A stretch of DNA of 64,000 nt, from contig NZ_PVTR01000001.1 of assembly GCF_003003005.1 (NCBI RefSeq), positions 393,108 through 457,107 of the forward strand, written 5' to 3'. The notes below the pieces were generated by a model. That model did no database searches and was not told the DNA's origin. It saw nothing but the letters and a program-made list of their open reading frames with translations. This document shows, piece after piece, positions 63,779 through 64,000 of the stretch (positions are counted from its first letter, which is position 1; every line of letters starts with the position of its first letter). This DNA is from Mongoliibacter ruber (GTDB lineage: Bacteria; Bacteroidota; Bacteroidia; Cytophagales; Cyclobacteriaceae). A program made the position numbers and the translations under genes.

Positions 63779-64000
63779 TTATTTGATTTGATTGTAATAG
63801 GCAGTGATTCTCAAAAGATCTCCTCTTTTATCATGTGAAAGTCTATTCTTTCTCATAAATAAATTAACCTCTTCTGCCCTATCGTCAAAGATATCAAGAA
63901 GCTCTTTCTTCTTTTGAGAATACCTTTGGATTTTTCCATCTTTTATAAAGTAATAATTGAAAGACAATTTATACGCCCCTCCAATCTGTGGCCCCCACAT
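63779..64000 (-). CDS. C-terminal part of an unrecognised protein, start beyond the window
   Basis: 73 codons visible, ending at TAA (63779-63781). The frame is open to the right edge; the ATG there may be internal. The visible part has aromatic beta-like residues (GGAYKLSFNYYFIKDG) then a charged helical end. There is no recognisable motif. It is upstream of surE on the same strand with a 5-nt gap. The full length and function cannot be judged. Confidence 0.6.
   Translation of the reverse strand: MWGPQIGGAYKLSFNYYFIKDGKIQRYSQKKKELLDIFDDRAEEVNLFMRKNRLSHDKRGDLLRITAYYNQIK

Overview
The window reads as the chromosome of a Bacteroidota bacterium, most likely a Cytophagales / Cyclobacteriaceae relative (Algoriphagus-like). 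The grounds are an AlgoCIS/PVC-type contractile injection system in typical Bacteroidota form, a type IX secretion sorting tail on an amylase, SusE- and DUF5916-type outer-membrane proteins, a YfhO protein, mostly weak Shine-Dalgarno signals and a moderately AT-rich composition. These calls come from reading the proteins; no database search was run. No rRNA, tRNA, CRISPR array, insertion sequence or prophage was seen.

Region 1 (1-23887, almost all minus strand) is an extracellular contractile injection system (eCIS). In transcription order from 21368 downward it encodes a Pvc16-type cap, an unknown 330-aa protein, one sheath, two tube proteins, a 61-aa Pvc6-like protein, a LysM baseplate protein, a VgrG-like spike, a PAAR tip, a gp25-like protein, a baseplate J-like protein, a fibre-like protein, a second baseplate wedge protein and a 1588-aa tape-measure protein. 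The last visible gene is a secreted GH18-like protein whose catalytic motif is degraded; it runs off the left edge. Gaps are mostly 1-50 nt, so this is one operon. A second minus-strand block upstream holds the AAA+ ATPase and a stand-alone DUF4157 (eCIS core) protein. A plus-strand gene for a membrane-anchored coiled-coil protein separates the two blocks.

Region 2 (24043-34191) holds a small membrane protein, smc interrupted by one in-frame TAA, an ABC exporter, a ceramidase-like lipoprotein and a DUF5916 outer-membrane protein. Region 3 (34357-40830) encodes a DinB protein and a surface-glycan set: YfhO, glycosyltransferase, FkbM methyltransferase and flippase. Region 4 (41375-44367) has a universal stress protein, an ECF sigma factor with a candidate membrane partner, a small exported protein and MscL.

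Region 5 (44781-58348) is carbohydrate metabolism: mgsA-pfkA, class II aldolase, two GH13 amylases, a SusE-like lipoprotein, a LacI-type regulator, a GH31 alpha-glucosidase and an MFS sugar symporter. The LacI regulator has matching palindromic operator candidates in its own divergent promoter region and upstream of the GH31 gene. The locus looks like a starch/maltodextrin system feeding glycolysis, but it lacks the expected susC/susD pair. Region 6 (58429-64000) has a substrate-binding-like protein, a lipoprotein subtilase directly downstream of a TPR histidine kinase, surE and the end of one more gene.
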